Shown here one piece after another: positions 49,229 through 58,915 of a stretch of 64,000 bases of DNA. Below the pieces are notes generated by a model. That model had not been told where the DNA came from. It ran no database searches and was given only the letters and a program-made list of their open reading frames with translations. Every line of letters starts with the position of its first letter. Within the stretch, counting starts at the first letter, position 1. The position numbers and the translations under genes were made by a program. The stretch comes from an uncultured Ilumatobacter sp. (GTDB lineage Bacteria > Actinomycetota > Acidimicrobiia > Acidimicrobiales > Ilumatobacteraceae): positions 1-64,000 of the forward strand of contig CAJQPY010000011.1 of the NCBI GenBank assembly GCA_905480335.1, given 5' to 3'.

Positions 49229-51688
49229 GTGGCAGACGACCGCCGCAAAGATCGCAGACGGCGATGGACACTCATATGTCCGGTCGCGTTTCTTGCCGGA
49301 CTGCTGATGTTCGTGAATACCGGTGAAGTGGGAGCCACGCCGCAGGTCCTCCTCACGCAAGCCGAAGCCACACCGGTCGACATGAGCACGGGGGCGGTCA
49401 GCGCTGGGATCGGAGCGCACCCATCGGTATCTGGAGATGGTCGGTATGTTGCGTTCCAGGGTGCACCGCCTTCGCCCGACGACGATCGGACCTCCACGAT
49501 CTTCTTCACTGATCGTGAAACTGGTGAAACGACCGAATTGAGTCCAGTTCCCGACGGCTTGCGAGCTGGCGACTCCGTGCACCCGGTGATGTCAGGCAAT
49601 GGGTGCGCAGTCGTGGCCGTCACACAGATGGCGCTTGATGTCTTCCGCGACGACGACAGGGGCGATCGCTGGGATGTGTACCGTACGATGCTGCCGCACT
49701 GCGAGGGCACGGTCGGCGATTGGGAGCTCATGTCGAGCCGAACTGGTTCTGGTGGAATTGCCCGTGACGACGTGGTTGTCGCTCGTCCAACGACATCACG
49801 CAGCGGCACGCTGGTCGCCTACACACACCCCGCTGATCACCTCTTCGATGCCGAGGGCATCACGACGATCTCGCTGGTCGACGCCACCGTGCCGATTGAC
49901 GACCTAGCTCGGTCTCGGTTTGTCGTCGGCGCGCCAGCCGACTCGCCGGCTGACGTATTCATTCATCGCGGGCTTGACCAGCCGGTTCTCTCAGGCAACG
50001 GGGAACACCTCGTGTACCGATCCGATGCGGTGTCGTCCGACGCCGTACCGGGCTGGTCTGCGGGTCTGGTCGACGGTGGAGCGGCGACTGCGCAGATCTA
50101 CTCGTGGACGATTGCCGAATCTGATCCGTTCCTGGCCGTGACGCTGATCAGTTCGCTCCCGGATGGATCGCCCTCCACAGCCGGTGCGGCCGAGCCCGAC
50201 GTTTCGAGTCGCGGACTCGCAGTCACATTCACGTCGTCCGACATCGGACTTGCGGATGCGGAATATCCTGATTGCATCGAGGGATGCCCGAGCCAGGTCT
50301 TCATAGTTGACCGTGACAGCGATGACGACGGCGAGATCGGCGTCGCCGAGACCTTCGCCACCGCCATCGTGAGTGCCCACGATGACGCGACCGACGAGTC
50401 GGGTTTGACCATTGCGGGAACGTCCCCGTCCACGCAACCGTCGATCTCGGGCGACGGTCAGCTCGTCGCCTTCGTGACCCGAGCGCCGAATCTGCAGCTC
50501 ATTGAGGTGCCTGGCGTGGGGAGCGGAAATGACGGGGACATTCTCCTCGCCGAGGTCCGCAACGGTCGGCTTACCCGCGTCACCAATACCGTGGACGGCG
50601 TCCTCCCGGCGCCCGGTGTCCATGCCCATCCTGATCTCAGTGATACCGGCCGAACCGCAGTGTTCGACACGGCGGCCGCCGCCGATCTTCTCGTCGACGT
50701 GGCGCTCGCCGGTCGTCAGGTCGTCGCGCGGTCATCGGAACCGCTGCTCTCACTGCCTGACGCTGACGTGGGGACCACTCTGGTCGGGCTCGCGAGCGAC
50801 GAGTGGTACGTCGCAGTGATCAACGACGGCCCGTCCTCCTTCCGGCCGACCTCGGTCATCGTTTCGAACCCCCGGTTTGAGATCAACGCCGCGAAGAGCA
50901 CCTGCCTCCTCGATATCTCGGTTCCAGCGGGCGGCGCCTGCACCGTGGCATTCACCTTTATGCCCTCCGCCCCAGAGGCATCGAGCGCAACTCTGACGGT
51001 GGCCGAAGAGGGCTTTGGTGCTGTGTCGATTTCGGCAGCACTTCAGGGGGCCGGTGGAAATCCGGCTCTGCGGATCGAGCCAGCGAGCATTGACATCGGG
51101 ACCGTCGTCGTCGGCGAGCCGAGTGTCGAGTTCCAGTTTGACCTAAGCAATATCGGACTCACCCCGACCGAGATCACGTCGTTCGGGATCTCCGGAGCCC
51201 ATGCCGACGACTTCAGATTCGCCAGTAACAACTGTGTGTTCCGGCCGCTCAACCCGCGCGCAGCCTGCAGTGTCGGCGTGATCTTCGCGCCATCCGAGGC
51301 TGGCCGACGTACTGCGTTGGTCCAGCTGGCAACCCGTGACGATCAGTACACAACGATGGTGTTGACCGGCGACGGCGAGTACGAGCCGGTCGTCATGATC
51401 GATGCGGAGTCCGTCGAGGCTGGTCAGGACTTCCTCGCAGCAGGCAGCCACTACCCAGCGAACACCGACGTGACGATTGTGTTCGGTGGCGGTTCGGACT
51501 CGTCCGTCACTGCCGTGACCGATGCGGATGGCAACTTCTTGGTCAGTGTGCCCGTCGACCCGAATGAGCGCGGCGGCGATCGTACGATCGTCGTGCAATC
51601 GGATTCGGGCGCTGCTGCCAGCGCTCCGGTCGAAGTCGTTGAGGAGAATCAGACGTACATCGGTCTTCCCGGCTTCGGTCTCGGCTGA
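49229..51688 (+). CDS. Secreted protein: TolB/PD40-like beta-propeller plus choice-of-anchor D (ASH-like) domains
   Basis: Signal-like LICPVAFLAGLLMFV; repeated blades HPSVSGDGRYVAFQG, QPVLSGNGEHLVYRS, QPSISGDGQLVAFVT, HPDLSDTGRTAVFDT; LRIEPASIDIGTVVVGEPSVEFQFDLSNIG. Start at GTG 49229. Confidence 0.75.
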   Translation: MADDRRKDRRRRWTLICPVAFLAGLLMFVNTGEVGATPQVLLTQAEATPVDMSTGAVSAGIGAHPSVSGDGRYVAFQGAPPSPDDDRTSTIFFTDRETGETTELSPVPDGLRAGDSVHPVMSGNGCAVVAVTQMALDVFRDDDRGDRWDVYRTMLPHCEGTVGDWELMSSRTGSGGIARDDVVVARPTTSRSGTLVAYTHPADHLFDAEGITTISLVDATVPIDDLARSRFVVGAPADSPADVFIHRGLDQPVLSGNGEHLVYRSDAVSSDAVPGWSAGLVDGGAATAQIYSWTIAESDPFLAVTLISSLPDGSPSTAGAAEPDVSSRGLAVTFTSSDIGLADAEYPDCIEGCPSQVFIVDRDSDDDGEIGVAETFATAIVSAHDDATDESGLTIAGTSPSTQPSISGDGQLVAFVTRAPNLQLIEVPGVGSGNDGDILLAEVRNGRLTRVTNTVDGVLPAPGVHAHPDLSDTGRTAVFDTAAAADLLVDVALAGRQVVARSSEPLLSLPDADVGTTLVGLASDEWYVAVINDGPSSFRPTSVIVSNPRFEINAAKSTCLLDISVPAGGACTVAFTFMPSAPEASSATLTVAEEGFGAVSISAALQGAGGNPALRIEPASIDIGTVVVGEPSVEFQFDLSNIGLTPTEITSFGISGAHADDFRFASNNCVFRPLNPRAACSVGVIFAPSEAGRRTALVQLATRDDQYTTMVLTGDGEYEPVVMIDAESVEAGQDFLAAGSHYPANTDVTIVFGGGSDSSVTAVTDADGNFLVSVPVDPNERGGDRTIVVQSDSGAAASAPVEVVEENQTYIGLPGFGLG

Positions 51689-51734
51689 ACAAAGCCGGTC
51701 AATGTCCGGCGACGGGCGTGTTTCCGGAGGCGAG

Positions 51735-52970
51735 TCAGATTTCGTCGATCTCAATGGATCGGCCGCCGATGTTGACGGCGTCAAAACACGTTGCGAGCGT
51801 CGGGTCGCCGACGATGTCACATCGCACGCTGAACGTGAGGTTGTCGCCGGGCTCGAGACGGATCTGGGTGATGTTGGGTTCGAATAAGGAGCCGCGGATG
51901 TTTGCGAGGGACCAGACGAATGCCTCTTCACCATTGATGAGCAGCGCTGCCCGGCCGGCATCGCTGTTGCTGTTTTCGACGCGGAGGTCGGTGAGGTCGA
52001 AGAGCATCCCGTCGTTGACGGTGTACACCTCGTCGGCGGTCTCAAGTGCGGGTGGGGTGACACTCAGGCGGAAGAAGACGGGTTCGCCGTCTTCGGACGT
52101 CGAGAGCGCGACGTCGGCACCGGCGACGGTGCTGACGGGAACAAAGGCATCGGTACCACCGGCAAGTTCGCTGGCGGCTTCGTTGAACTCTACGAGACGC
52201 TCGTCGACTGCGTCGCTCGCAGCATCGTTGATCGCCGGATCGATTACTCCGAACCAGGCTGCAACGGCTGCACCGAGAATCGCTGCGACTGCGAGCATGC
52301 GGACGATCGCCGCGCCAGGCACCGTCGGGGGTTGGACCAGTGACAGATCGGTCGCTGTTAGCTCATGGCCGGGCTGCTCGGCTCCGACTTCGAAGTTGAG
52401 GGTGCGGGTTCCGCGGCGAAACACGCCGCGCTTGGCTCTCGCCCTGAGGCGCACAAGGCTGGCACCGCCGGGGGCGACACCCACGGCGGGCGGATCGAAG
52501 CTCCCATCGATGCGACCTGTGGGATCGATCAAACGAATCCGGCAGCTGGCGAGGCCGTTGCCGTGGTTCTCCACCATGAACTCGTAGCTGGCTCGGTGTC
52601 GCGCCCGGATCACCGGCTGCAGCGCAACGATTCGTCGATGGTCGAAAGATCTAATGTTAAGTGTTGTCTCGGCGACGATGCTCTCATCGGGTTCGTTCGT
52701 CGGGATGGTGCGAACGCCGACGACTGTCGGCCCGGCGGTCGTTGATGGCAGCTTTGGTGGGGTGATGAGAACGTCGATGGATCCGAGTGCGCCGCCGAAC
52801 AGGGTGATGTTGCCCCGCTCGACGTTCACCCAGTCCGCGTTGAGTCCACTCGGCACGATTGTGAAGCTCTCAGTCGACTCGCCGAGGTTCTGCACTGACA
52901 GCTTCAGCGTGAGTGACTCACCGGGATCGATGTCGACATCGTCGTTCGAGAACCAGGCCTGCACGGACAC
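51735..52970 (-). CDS. NEW3/Ig-like domain protein with one TM segment
   Basis: Two beta-rich repeats (DIDPGESLTLKLSVQNLGESTESFTI; VIRARHRASYEFMVENHGNGLASCRI), TM IVRMLAVAAILGAAVAAWFGV, C-terminal beta domain. Confidence 0.65.
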   Translation of the reverse strand: MSVQAWFSNDDVDIDPGESLTLKLSVQNLGESTESFTIVPSGLNADWVNVERGNITLFGGALGSIDVLITPPKLPSTTAGPTVVGVRTIPTNEPDESIVAETTLNIRSFDHRRIVALQPVIRARHRASYEFMVENHGNGLASCRIRLIDPTGRIDGSFDPPAVGVAPGGASLVRLRARAKRGVFRRGTRTLNFEVGAEQPGHELTATDLSLVQPPTVPGAAIVRMLAVAAILGAAVAAWFGVIDPAINDAASDAVDERLVEFNEAASELAGGTDAFVPVSTVAGADVALSTSEDGEPVFFRLSVTPPALETADEVYTVNDGMLFDLTDLRVENSNSDAGRAALLINGEEAFVWSLANIRGSLFEPNITQIRLEPGDNLTFSVRCDIVGDPTLATCFDAVNIGGRSIEIDEI

Positions 52971-53076
52971 GCCGTAACGCTACTTGCCGTGATCGCCTGG
53001 TACTGGCAATCAAAGCAGCTAGGAGTGATGGCGGTCGGGCTGGGTGGTGTCGAGGCGCCACCCTTAGGCTGGTCGC

Positions 53077-54114
53077 GTGAACGGCGACACTCCTGACAGG
53101 CCACACGTAAGGATGCGACGTCTTCGGCGCAACGCTGCGCTCCGTGACCTGGTTGCTGACGTGCACGTACGTGTCGACGACCTAGTTGCGCCGCTATTTG
53201 TCCGGGAGGGTATAAACGAGCCGAAGCCCATCGAGTCGCTTCCCGGAGTTGTACAACACACCTGCCAGTCGCTTCGGACTGAGGTCGGCGACCTGATCAA
53301 TCTCGGAGTGAAGGCGGTAATTCTCTTCGGAGTACCAAAACACAAGGACGCACAAGGGAGCGGTGCGTACGATCCTGACGGGATCGTACAGGTCGCTCTC
53401 CGTGATCTGCGTGCCGAGTTTGGCGACTCGATCGTTCTGATGGCGGACCTCTGCGTCGACGAATACACCGACCACGGGCACTGTGGGATCGTCGACGAGC
53501 ACGGAGTAGTCGACAACGACGAAACGCTCAAAATCTATGCCAAGGCTGCGATTGCCCAGGCATCGGCCGGCGCTCACGTCGTGGCACCGAGCGGCATGAT
53601 GGATGGACAGATCGCGGCGATTCGCGGCGCGCTCGATCAGGCGGGATTCCCTGATGTTGCGATTCTTGCCTACTCGGCGAAGTACGCGAGCGCCCTCTAT
53701 GGTCCATTCCGCGACGCCGTCGATGTGTCGATTGCTGATGGCGGCGATCGCAAGGGTTACCAACAGGATTTCCGCACGGCGCGGGAGGCGATGCGCGAGG
53801 TCGCCCTCGACATCGACGAGGGCGCTGACATGGTGATGATCAAGCCGGCGATGGCCTATCTCGACGTCATCACCGACGTCGCTCATCACGTCGACGTCCC
53901 AGTTGCGGCGTACCAGGTGAGCGGCGAGTATGCAATGGTCCATGCGGCCGGTGAACGTGGCTGGATCGATCGCGATGCGGTGGCGCTTGAGCACCTGGTT
54001 GCCATTAAGCGGGCCGGTGCCACGATCATCTTGACCTACTTCACCCGATGGTTTGCTGAGCGTTCGATGGTCTCGCCGTCAACCAGCGTCGATCGAACCG
54101 AGGAGTTCGGATGA
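53077..54114 (+). CDS. hemB: Delta-aminolevulinic acid dehydratase (porphobilinogen synthase)
   Basis: RMRRLRRNAALRDLV; DLCVDEYTDHGHCGIVD; MMDGQIAAIR; MIKPAMAYLDVI. Confidence 0.97.
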   Translation: MNGDTPDRPHVRMRRLRRNAALRDLVADVHVRVDDLVAPLFVREGINEPKPIESLPGVVQHTCQSLRTEVGDLINLGVKAVILFGVPKHKDAQGSGAYDPDGIVQVALRDLRAEFGDSIVLMADLCVDEYTDHGHCGIVDEHGVVDNDETLKIYAKAAIAQASAGAHVVAPSGMMDGQIAAIRGALDQAGFPDVAILAYSAKYASALYGPFRDAVDVSIADGGDRKGYQQDFRTAREAMREVALDIDEGADMVMIKPAMAYLDVITDVAHHVDVPVAAYQVSGEYAMVHAAGERGWIDRDAVALEHLVAIKRAGATIILTYFTRWFAERSMVSPSTSVDRTEEFG

Positions 54115-55475
54115 GCGGGATGATTCCGCTCTGCGACGCCGAGACCTGCGTTGCAGCCGGGTGCTCACCGACGGTGTGTACGGGCGCTGGCGTGCCGTCT
54201 AGTCAGACACTCTTCGAGCGCAGTTGCGCAGCCATCCCTGGTGGTGTCAACTCGTCGATCCGGGCCTTTCGGTCGGTTGGAGGTGAACCCTATGTCGTTG
54301 CCCGCGCCGACGGGGCCTCGATAATCGACATCGAAGGCACCACGTACCTTGATCTCGTTCAGAGCTACGGCGCAGTGATTCTCGGACACGCCCACCCGGC
54401 GATTACGGCGGCGGTGTCGACCGCTGCGTCCGACGGGACGTCGTTCGGTGCCCCGACCCCGCGCGAGATGAAACTGGCCGAGGCGATTGCCGAGCGGGTG
54501 CCGAGCTGCGAACGGGTCCGCTTGATGAACTCGGGCACCGAAGCGACGAGTACTGCGATCCGCCTTGCTCGAGGTGTCACGGGGCGCGATCGGATCGTCA
54601 CATTTGCCGGCAACTTTCACGGTGCCACCGATGCCTTACTCGTGGCCGGTGGCAGCGGGATCGCCACCCTCGGTCTTCCAGGCACGGCGGGCGTGCCGAA
54701 TGCGGCGGTGGCCGAGACGATGGTTGCGCCATACAACGTCGTTCCATCGCTAACGGATGAGGTGGCTGCGGTGATCGTTGAGCCTGTGGCAGCGAACATG
54801 GGCGTTGTCGCTCCCGAGCCCGGGTTCCTGCAGGGCTTGCGTGCCGAGTGCGACCGAGTTGGCGCGCTGCTCATCTTCGACGAGGTGATCACCGGATTCC
54901 GCCTCGCTTCGGGCGGTGCGCAGGCGAAGTACGGCGTCGTTCCTGACATCACCTGTTTCGGCAAGGTCATTGGTGGGGGTTTGCCGATCGGCGCTGTCGG
55001 CGGTCGTGCCGATGTGATGGAGAACCTGTCCCCGCTGGGGCCCGTCTTCCACGCAGGGACCTTGTCGGGCAATCCGTTGGCGACAGCTGCAGGATTGGCT
55101 GCGCTTGACCAACTCACCCCGGACGTGTACGCCGAGTTGTCGATGCGTGCCGGTCACCTCGCAGCGCTGATGAGCGACGGGTGCGCCAGCGCCGGCTTCC
55201 CCGCTCGTTTCCCCGTGGTGGGAACGCTCGTCGGCATCGTCTGTGGTGCTGAGGCGGCGAACCCTGTCCGCAATTTCGATGATGCCAGGACGACCGATGA
55301 GTCGGCGTTTGCAGCGTTCTTCCGAGCGATGCTTGCCGAGGGGGTCGCAATGGCCCCAGGGGCCTACGAGGCAATTTTCGTTGGGCTCGCGCACGTCGAC
55401 AGCGTGATCGACCAAATCGGTGCGGCTGCGGCGCGCGCTGCTGCGGTTGCCGTCACCATGTTAGACGACAGCTGA
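54111..55475 (+). CDS. hemL: Glutamate-1-semialdehyde 2,1-aminomutase
   Basis: IPGGVNSSIRAFRSVGGEP; PLP Lys ITCFGKVIGGGLPIGAVGG; overlaps hemB stop. Confidence 0.97.
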   Translation: MSGMIPLCDAETCVAAGCSPTVCTGAGVPSSQTLFERSCAAIPGGVNSSIRAFRSVGGEPYVVARADGASIIDIEGTTYLDLVQSYGAVILGHAHPAITAAVSTAASDGTSFGAPTPREMKLAEAIAERVPSCERVRLMNSGTEATSTAIRLARGVTGRDRIVTFAGNFHGATDALLVAGGSGIATLGLPGTAGVPNAAVAETMVAPYNVVPSLTDEVAAVIVEPVAANMGVVAPEPGFLQGLRAECDRVGALLIFDEVITGFRLASGGAQAKYGVVPDITCFGKVIGGGLPIGAVGGRADVMENLSPLGPVFHAGTLSGNPLATAAGLAALDQLTPDVYAELSMRAGHLAALMSDGCASAGFPARFPVVGTLVGIVCGAEAANPVRNFDDARTTDESAFAAFFRAMLAEGVAMAPGAYEAIFVGLAHVDSVIDQIGAAAARAAAVAVTMLDDS

Positions 55476-55533
55476 CGAGCGTCACCCCTGAGGTGCCGCT
55501 CCCGGAGCCGGCTGTTTCGGTACCGTTGGATCA

Positions 55534-56277
55534 GTGAGACAGTTGTTGACGTGGCGTTTCCTTGCTGCCATCGGAGCCCTCGCCCTCCTGGCGTTTGGCG
55601 TCAACAAAACATTTGCCCAGGCGGAGAAGACCGGAGAGATCGCTGCCGCAGCCCCGGCGACGTTCGACGCGGACGGCAACCTGATCTCACGTCGAATCGA
55701 TTTGATTGAGCCGGTTGCGTTCGTCGTCTCTTCGCCCGATTTCGACATCGGGGAAGACGGGCTTTCTGTCGGCGTCCTCGATGCGGTGCTTGATGCAGAC
55801 CGCATTGCGCGGATCGTTCCCGGAACGCCAGGCGAGGTCACGTGTGTAAACTTCGACGATCCGAACCGCTGTGTCTTGGTTGCCGACGTGCTCGGCAACG
55901 CAGTGGTTTGGTTCGCGTTGATGCCCCGTGGACCGAGTGACACTGTCGAATTGGCACCGATTGTCGATTTACAGGACGGCTACGCATTGTTAGTCAATGG
56001 CTGGGAGGTGCTTTACGCCCCGGTGATCGAGCGTGATGCCGACAGCTGCGGTGACGACGTCGTGAGTTTCAGCGATTTCTTGCGTCGCTTCGGACCTGGG
56101 AGCACCACCGTGGTTGACCTTGAGACCCGACAGGTAACCCTGGTGATCTGTGGAGAGGAGTTCATCGAGCCATCGACAACTGCAGGCTATGAGGGCTCGC
56201 TCGACGGCTCGATCGCCACATCTCCTGTGAGCACACTGTCGGTACTGGACCCCGACGTAGTGACGCCCGAGTCCTGA
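55534..56277 (+). CDS. Hypothetical exported/membrane-anchored protein
   Basis: N-terminal hydrophobic FLAAIGALALLAFGVNKTFAQAE; downstream of hemL. Confidence 0.6.
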   Translation: MRQLLTWRFLAAIGALALLAFGVNKTFAQAEKTGEIAAAAPATFDADGNLISRRIDLIEPVAFVVSSPDFDIGEDGLSVGVLDAVLDADRIARIVPGTPGEVTCVNFDDPNRCVLVADVLGNAVVWFALMPRGPSDTVELAPIVDLQDGYALLVNGWEVLYAPVIERDADSCGDDVVSFSDFLRRFGPGSTTVVDLETRQVTLVICGEEFIEPSTTAGYEGSLDGSIATSPVSTLSVLDPDVVTPES

Positions 56278-56307
56278 TGGCGATTCGAGGTGAGCCCGGC
56301 GGCCTGG

Positions 56308-57243
56308 TCAGTCGAGAAGCACGTGTGCCGCTGCGAGCCCCGAGTTGTGTGCACCCTCGACCTTTGGGCCGGCAAACGCGTCCCCGGCCAGGACGATCGT
56401 GCCGTCAGCCGTGCTCCAACACGGGTCGGGCCAGATCGTTCGCGGCGCTGCGAGTCGCCATTTTTTGACGTGTGCCTCGAGGATCGAGGCATCACCGATC
56501 CACGGTTTTGCCGCGTGACTGAGCTGTTCGAGGACGTCGTCGTCATCCCAGTGCGCTTCGCTCCAAGTTGGCCTGGCGTGGAAGGTGACCGCCGGCGACG
56601 CGCTGATGCCCTTGGCGGCGTTGTCGCCGATAAAACTGAAAATTTCGTCGCCGTCCTGCACGCCGCCTGACTTCGGTAGAGCGTTCGGACCGTCGAGCGT
56701 AACGAGTAGGCAGATCGTGCGGTCGTATTCGGTGCGCATGGGCGACCCGTCGAAATCGACGTCCGCATCGACCAGCAGCGCTAGCGACTGGGGGATCGGA
56801 CTGGTGAGGATCACTGCGTCGGCCGACCGGGCGCTTCCGTCGTCGATGACGAGTTCCCAACGAGCATTGCCCGATCCCGCTCGAACCGTGAATGCCATGG
56901 TCGAGGTTTCGACAGACACTCCTCTGGCGAGGTCTTTGGCGATCGAGTTCATTCCGCTCGAACCGACGTAGCGCGGGTGGTTGTCGCCACCATCAAAGCC
57001 GTGGTTCCAGACGTGCACCACGCCACGTTCGATCCAGTCGTCGACGCAGGCTTGGAACGCAGGCGTGCGCACTGTGAAGAACTGTGCGCCGTGATCGAGT
57101 CGTGCGTCGCCTATTCGACGGGTTGCCAGCCGTCCGCCGACCGAGCGACCTTTGTCGACGACAGTGACGTCGACGTCATGGGAGGCGAGCTCGCGTGCAG
57201 CCACCAGCCCAGAAATCCCGGCCCCGACGATAACGACTTTCAT
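56308..57243 (-). CDS. FAD-dependent NAD(P)-binding oxidoreductase (renalase-like)
   Basis: MKVVIVGAGISGLVAARELASHDVDVTVVDKGRSVGGRLATRR; C-terminal LAGDAFAGPKVEGAHNSGLAAA. Confidence 0.85.
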   Translation of the reverse strand: MKVVIVGAGISGLVAARELASHDVDVTVVDKGRSVGGRLATRRIGDARLDHGAQFFTVRTPAFQACVDDWIERGVVHVWNHGFDGGDNHPRYVGSSGMNSIAKDLARGVSVETSTMAFTVRAGSGNARWELVIDDGSARSADAVILTSPIPQSLALLVDADVDFDGSPMRTEYDRTICLLVTLDGPNALPKSGGVQDGDEIFSFIGDNAAKGISASPAVTFHARPTWSEAHWDDDDVLEQLSHAAKPWIGDASILEAHVKKWRLAAPRTIWPDPCWSTADGTIVLAGDAFAGPKVEGAHNSGLAAAHVLLD

Positions 57244-58097
57244 GCTGACTTGAGGGGGGTGCGCGATGTCGCATCGACTCGCTTGCACCATGCTGTCTCG
57301 GCGCGAGCAAGGAAGTCGAGCAGGATCTCGTTGAATGTGGTCGCGTGCTCGACCATGAAGCCGTGAGCGGCACCGCTGATCACCACGAGCTCGGCGGTCG
57401 GAATCCGTTCGGCCAGCTCCTCACTGTCACCTCGTGGAGTGAGGATGTCCTGGTTGCCGGCCATCACGAGGACCGGGACGTCGATGTTCTCGAGTTCACT
57501 GACCATCGACATGTCGACGTCGAGGAGCGCTTCGACTTGGTTCGCGAACGCGTGCGACGGACGGCCCAGCGCAAGTGGCCCGAGCCACGCCATGGCGGGC
57601 AAGAACCGTCGAAACGATCGTGGGCCGATCACCCAGCGGAAGGCCTCGCGACTCATCATTCCCATGCCGCCCTCAAGGGCGTTGTCGCGCCATTCCATCA
57701 GCAGTTCCTCTCGCCACGGATGGTTCTGCCCGGCGGTGCATGCAAGAGTGATTGATCGGGTCCGTTCGGGGTACTTCACAGCGATGATCTGGCTGATCGC
57801 CCCACCCATCGATGCGCCCACAATGTGAGCGTTCTCGATCTCTGCGTGGTCGAGGACGGCGATCGCGTCATCGGCCATCTGCTCGAGGCTGTACGGCGTG
57901 TGCGGTTTGTCGCTGCGACCTGCACCCCGGTTGTCATGAGCGATCCCTTGATACCACGGGGCAGTGGCGACGCGCTGCAGCGCCCAACCGGCCTTACCGG
58001 CGCCGAGTCCTTGGATGAAGAGGACCGGTGGTCCACCCCGGCGACCCGTCTTCGAGTAGTGGATTCGCGTGCCGTCGCTTGCGCGCACGTAGGTCAT
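57240..58097 (-). CDS. Alpha/beta hydrolase
   Basis: LFIQGLGAGKAGWALQ, HDNRGAGRSDKPH, elbow VGASMGGAIS, SGAAHGFMVE. Confidence 0.9.
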   Translation of the reverse strand: MTYVRASDGTRIHYSKTGRRGGPPVLFIQGLGAGKAGWALQRVATAPWYQGIAHDNRGAGRSDKPHTPYSLEQMADDAIAVLDHAEIENAHIVGASMGGAISQIIAVKYPERTRSITLACTAGQNHPWREELLMEWRDNALEGGMGMMSREAFRWVIGPRSFRRFLPAMAWLGPLALGRPSHAFANQVEALLDVDMSMVSELENIDVPVLVMAGNQDILTPRGDSEELAERIPTAELVVISGAAHGFMVEHATTFNEILLDFLARAETAWCKRVDATSRTPLKSA

Positions 58098-58915
58098 CAG
58101 CGTCCCCCGATTCCGGTGATGGGGAGCCAGTCGAATGCCGTCCCGGTGTTCAGTTCGCCCATTTCCGTCAGCAGGTCGTGGACGTCGGCCTGGACCTTGT
58201 CGGCCAGTTCGAGTTCGGTGAGTGGGCCACGGCGTTTTCGCGGGGGCCGCGTGGCGGGACCGATTTCGACCCGCGCTCGGCGTGAGACCGGACTCGACGT
58301 CGTGGCTGCCGGGAACACGCGGGTCGACGTGGCCAGCGCAGCGCCGATGACGGTGTGATCGATTGCGCCGACCGAGCGGAGTCCGGAGACCGTTGCTGCC
58401 TCGAGGACCACGATTTCGCTGGCTCGCAGCGCTCCGGCAATCTCGTCGGGGTCGTTGAGCAGACCGCCGATTCGACGGTCGAATGCCGCAAGCGGTGCCA
58501 GCTTGCGGCGGCCGACGAAACGAACTGGTCGGTCGACAGCTTCGCTGATAGCGAAAGCGGTGAAGACGGCGCTGTTCGACAGCCGTGGAGAGTTGACGAC
58601 AACGAGCGCTCCGCGTCGTTTCGGAAGGTGCTGGTCACCTCCGGTCGAGACGGCCCAGCGCAGTTGCGCAAATAACATCATGTTGCGAACTAGAACTGGG
58701 TCGCGCCCCCAGTCGTCAGTCGCTCCAGCCGGCTCCTCGGTGACCCGTCGACTGGCCGCGCGGACTCCCTCGGTCGCAGCTGATGTCAGTGCCTCAAACG
58801 TGCTGTTGATCCGGCGGTTGGCGTACGAGACAGTCCGTCCGATTGTTCGGACCGGTGGGGCTGATCCGATGCTTGAGCGGGTGGGGAGCTGGACGACGTC
58901 GGCGAGCGCAGCCAT
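58097..58915 (-). CDS. PlsC-like acyltransferase-fold protein without HX4D
   Basis: VVVNSPRLSNSAVFTAF...RPVRFVGRRKLAPLAAFDRRIGGLLN...IVVLEAATVSGL...RVEIGPATRP in PlsC order. Confidence 0.5.
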   Translation of the reverse strand: MAALADVVQLPTRSSIGSAPPVRTIGRTVSYANRRINSTFEALTSAATEGVRAASRRVTEEPAGATDDWGRDPVLVRNMMLFAQLRWAVSTGGDQHLPKRRGALVVVNSPRLSNSAVFTAFAISEAVDRPVRFVGRRKLAPLAAFDRRIGGLLNDPDEIAGALRASEIVVLEAATVSGLRSVGAIDHTVIGAALATSTRVFPAATTSSPVSRRARVEIGPATRPPRKRRGPLTELELADKVQADVHDLLTEMGELNTGTAFDWLPITGIGGR

